A stretch of 64,000 nucleotides of DNA. Origin: Monosporascus cannonballus. Its lineage: Eukaryota; Ascomycota; Sordariomycetes; Xylariales. Position 1 is the stretch's first letter; the number at the start of each line of letters is the position of its first letter. Where the stretch lies: NCBI GenBank assembly GCA_004154925.1, contig QJNS01000285.1, forward strand, positions 1 through 64,000, in the 5' to 3' direction. The position numbers and the translations under genes are program-made. The notes below the pieces were generated by a model, which was given only the letters and a program-made list of their open reading frames with translations, ran no database searches and was not told the DNA's origin. Below, piece after piece: positions 62,728 through 64,000 of the stretch.

Positions 62728-64000
62728 CGTTATAAATTTTTGTTCAGTAATACCATTAAACTTTAAGCAATATCGATTAATATTATATTTATTAGCAAGC
62801 AGCCTGAATAACTTACTTACCAGGTCCCTGACTACCCAGATACTGGAATGGAATCCGAAAAGGAAAAGGAAAAGCCTTGCCTTTTTCGCGAAAAAGTTCT
62901 TTAATACCTGGATGTTATAAACGAACGTATTTTTCAGTTTGAAAAAGATAATAATGATTTTACGACATCCTTTTAAGTAACCTATAAGAAACTTAAGGAA
63001 AAAAAATTCCCGAAACCGGGAAACCTTTTTAAATAAATTAAATTATTTAGGTAAATTTTATTAAAGAACCAGGAAAAGTCCTTCAATTTCTTAAATTAAA
63101 ACTTTTCGACGGAATTTCGATTAAATTATAATTATTCTTAACTTAATACTAAACATATTTCGGGTATTTTCCTATTTAACTTATTACGTTTATTAAATAA
63201 ATAAAACTTGTAATTAAACGGCTTACCGGAAATACGGTTATTTAGTTCGAACTTATTATAAGAAAATATATTATCTTTTTAATCGAAAAACAAAACTTAA
63301 AAATAATACAAATTTATAATAATTACGAATAATTTAAGTAAGTATTAACGAAAGTTTTTGGAATAATAAACGAAATAATAAAAACGGAAATACAAATTTA
63401 ATAGCTATAATAAAAAGAATTAATACCTAATTACGGCAGTACGTTAATTTAACTAATAATTAAATTAAATTAAAAACAAAAGGTACTAATAGCTAATTTT
63501 TTGGACCGCCTGAAAAAAACAGTTTTTAAAAAAAAGTTTAATCGGCCTAATGATTTATCGAATTATATCGTTAAAACAATTGAAATTAACGATTAATAAT
63601 ATATTAAAAGCACCCAAAAAAATAACCGCAAACCCCGATATATGGCTAATACCAGCATTTTTCGACGTAATAACACTTCTTACGGCACAGAACTAGGACC
63701 TATGGAATTAGGAGCCACTTATAGGAAGGACTAAAACCAAACTAAATATTACAATTGCAACAAAATGGGATACAAAGTAACATAATACAAGGCATTTAAG
63801 AAACCCTATCAAGATAACTGGAAACCTGTACTTAAAGAACAATCCCAAAAAAAACCAAAAGGACAGAAATAAATCCATGAACATAATTCAGCCTAAATAT
63901 ATACCAGATCCCCTAAAACAAAAAGTCCAATAAAAAATACGAAAAGCCAGAAAACTGGTTTAATAAATATTATAAACATAACAAACAGCACTATAAGGAT
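62728..64000 (+). pseudogene. gag remnant with CCHC zinc knuckle
   Basis: Stops are frequent. At about 63745-63800 a zinc-knuckle pattern reads YYNCNKMGYKVT-stop-YKAF. Two metal-binding positions are lost (Y for C, and Y for H) in a way consistent with RIP transitions. Downstream is a basic tail (KKPKGQK). Confidence 0.75.

Larger units (their letters stand above)
62351..64000 (+). mobile_element. 5' part of a Ty3/Gypsy element, cut by window end
   Basis: It starts with an LTR (62351-62727, TGTTACGACCTGACAGGC...) related to family B of the outer Gypsy at 17691, followed by a gag region. The interior is not obviously the same as that of the outer Gypsy, so it may be a sister subfamily. Pol would lie beyond the window. 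Confidence 0.85.

Overview
The window reads as nuclear DNA of a filamentous ascomycete (Pezizomycotina). A GC-balanced, intron-bearing gene island (about 33.2-52.4 kb) sits between two very AT-rich, gene-empty blocks (1-33.2 kb and 52.4-64 kb). The short introns (54-178 bp) with GTRAGT-type donors and CTRAC/CTAAC branch points, and the gene repertoire, fit this group. In the AT blocks CpA and TpG are scarce by eye while CpG and TpA persist, and every recognisable coding remnant is full of G-to-A/C-to-T changes. That is the signature of repeat-induced point mutation (RIP) acting on transposable elements. I cannot name the species.

Left block. It opens with a (TTA)n microsatellite and carries several LTR families. 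There is a 475-bp TRIM-like element (5575-6049), two solo LTRs with perfect 5-bp target-site duplications (12555-12760 and 13963-14086), and a roughly 1.24-kb element with short LTRs (about 14723-15962). The centrepiece is a nested stack. An outer Ty3/Gypsy element spans 17691-32877 (TSD CTTTT). It was invaded by a second Gypsy element (19959-27303) and by a 1518-bp non-autonomous LTR element (29737-31254, TSD AGCTT) inside its integrase region. Reverse transcriptase, RNase H, integrase and zinc-knuckle remnants can still be read, in RIP-altered form.

Gene island. There are eight protein genes in almost perfectly alternating orientation: alkaline ceramidase (-), a TMF1/Sgm1-type golgin coiled-coil protein (+), the proteasome-assembly ankyrin protein Nas6/gankyrin (-), the spliceosomal WD40 protein Prp46/PLRG1 (+), origin recognition complex subunit Orc1 (-), a conserved fungal protein of unknown function resembling DUF7905 (+), prefoldin subunit 5 (-), and a long coiled-coil protein with a predicted N-myristoylation site and 32-residue repeats (-). 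Convergent pairs are separated by only 120-320 bp and divergent promoters by about 0.85-1.2 kb. I resolved exon-intron structures by hand from reading frames, splice signals and family conservation. They include a 14-nt micro-exon and a GC-AG intron. The genes are unrelated housekeeping functions (lipid metabolism, Golgi traffic, proteasome assembly, splicing, DNA replication, protein folding) rather than a pathway cluster.

Right block. It is again RIP-degraded repeat DNA. It shares repeat families with the left block, has a tandem array at about 58960-59960 and a short LTR-flanked element at about 57586-58325. It ends in the 5' LTR and gag (with a CCHC remnant) of another Gypsy copy that runs off the window end. 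I found no tRNA, rRNA or CRISPR array, and no biosynthetic cluster or clearly new system. The least-explained items are the small non-autonomous LTR families and two genes of unknown function.
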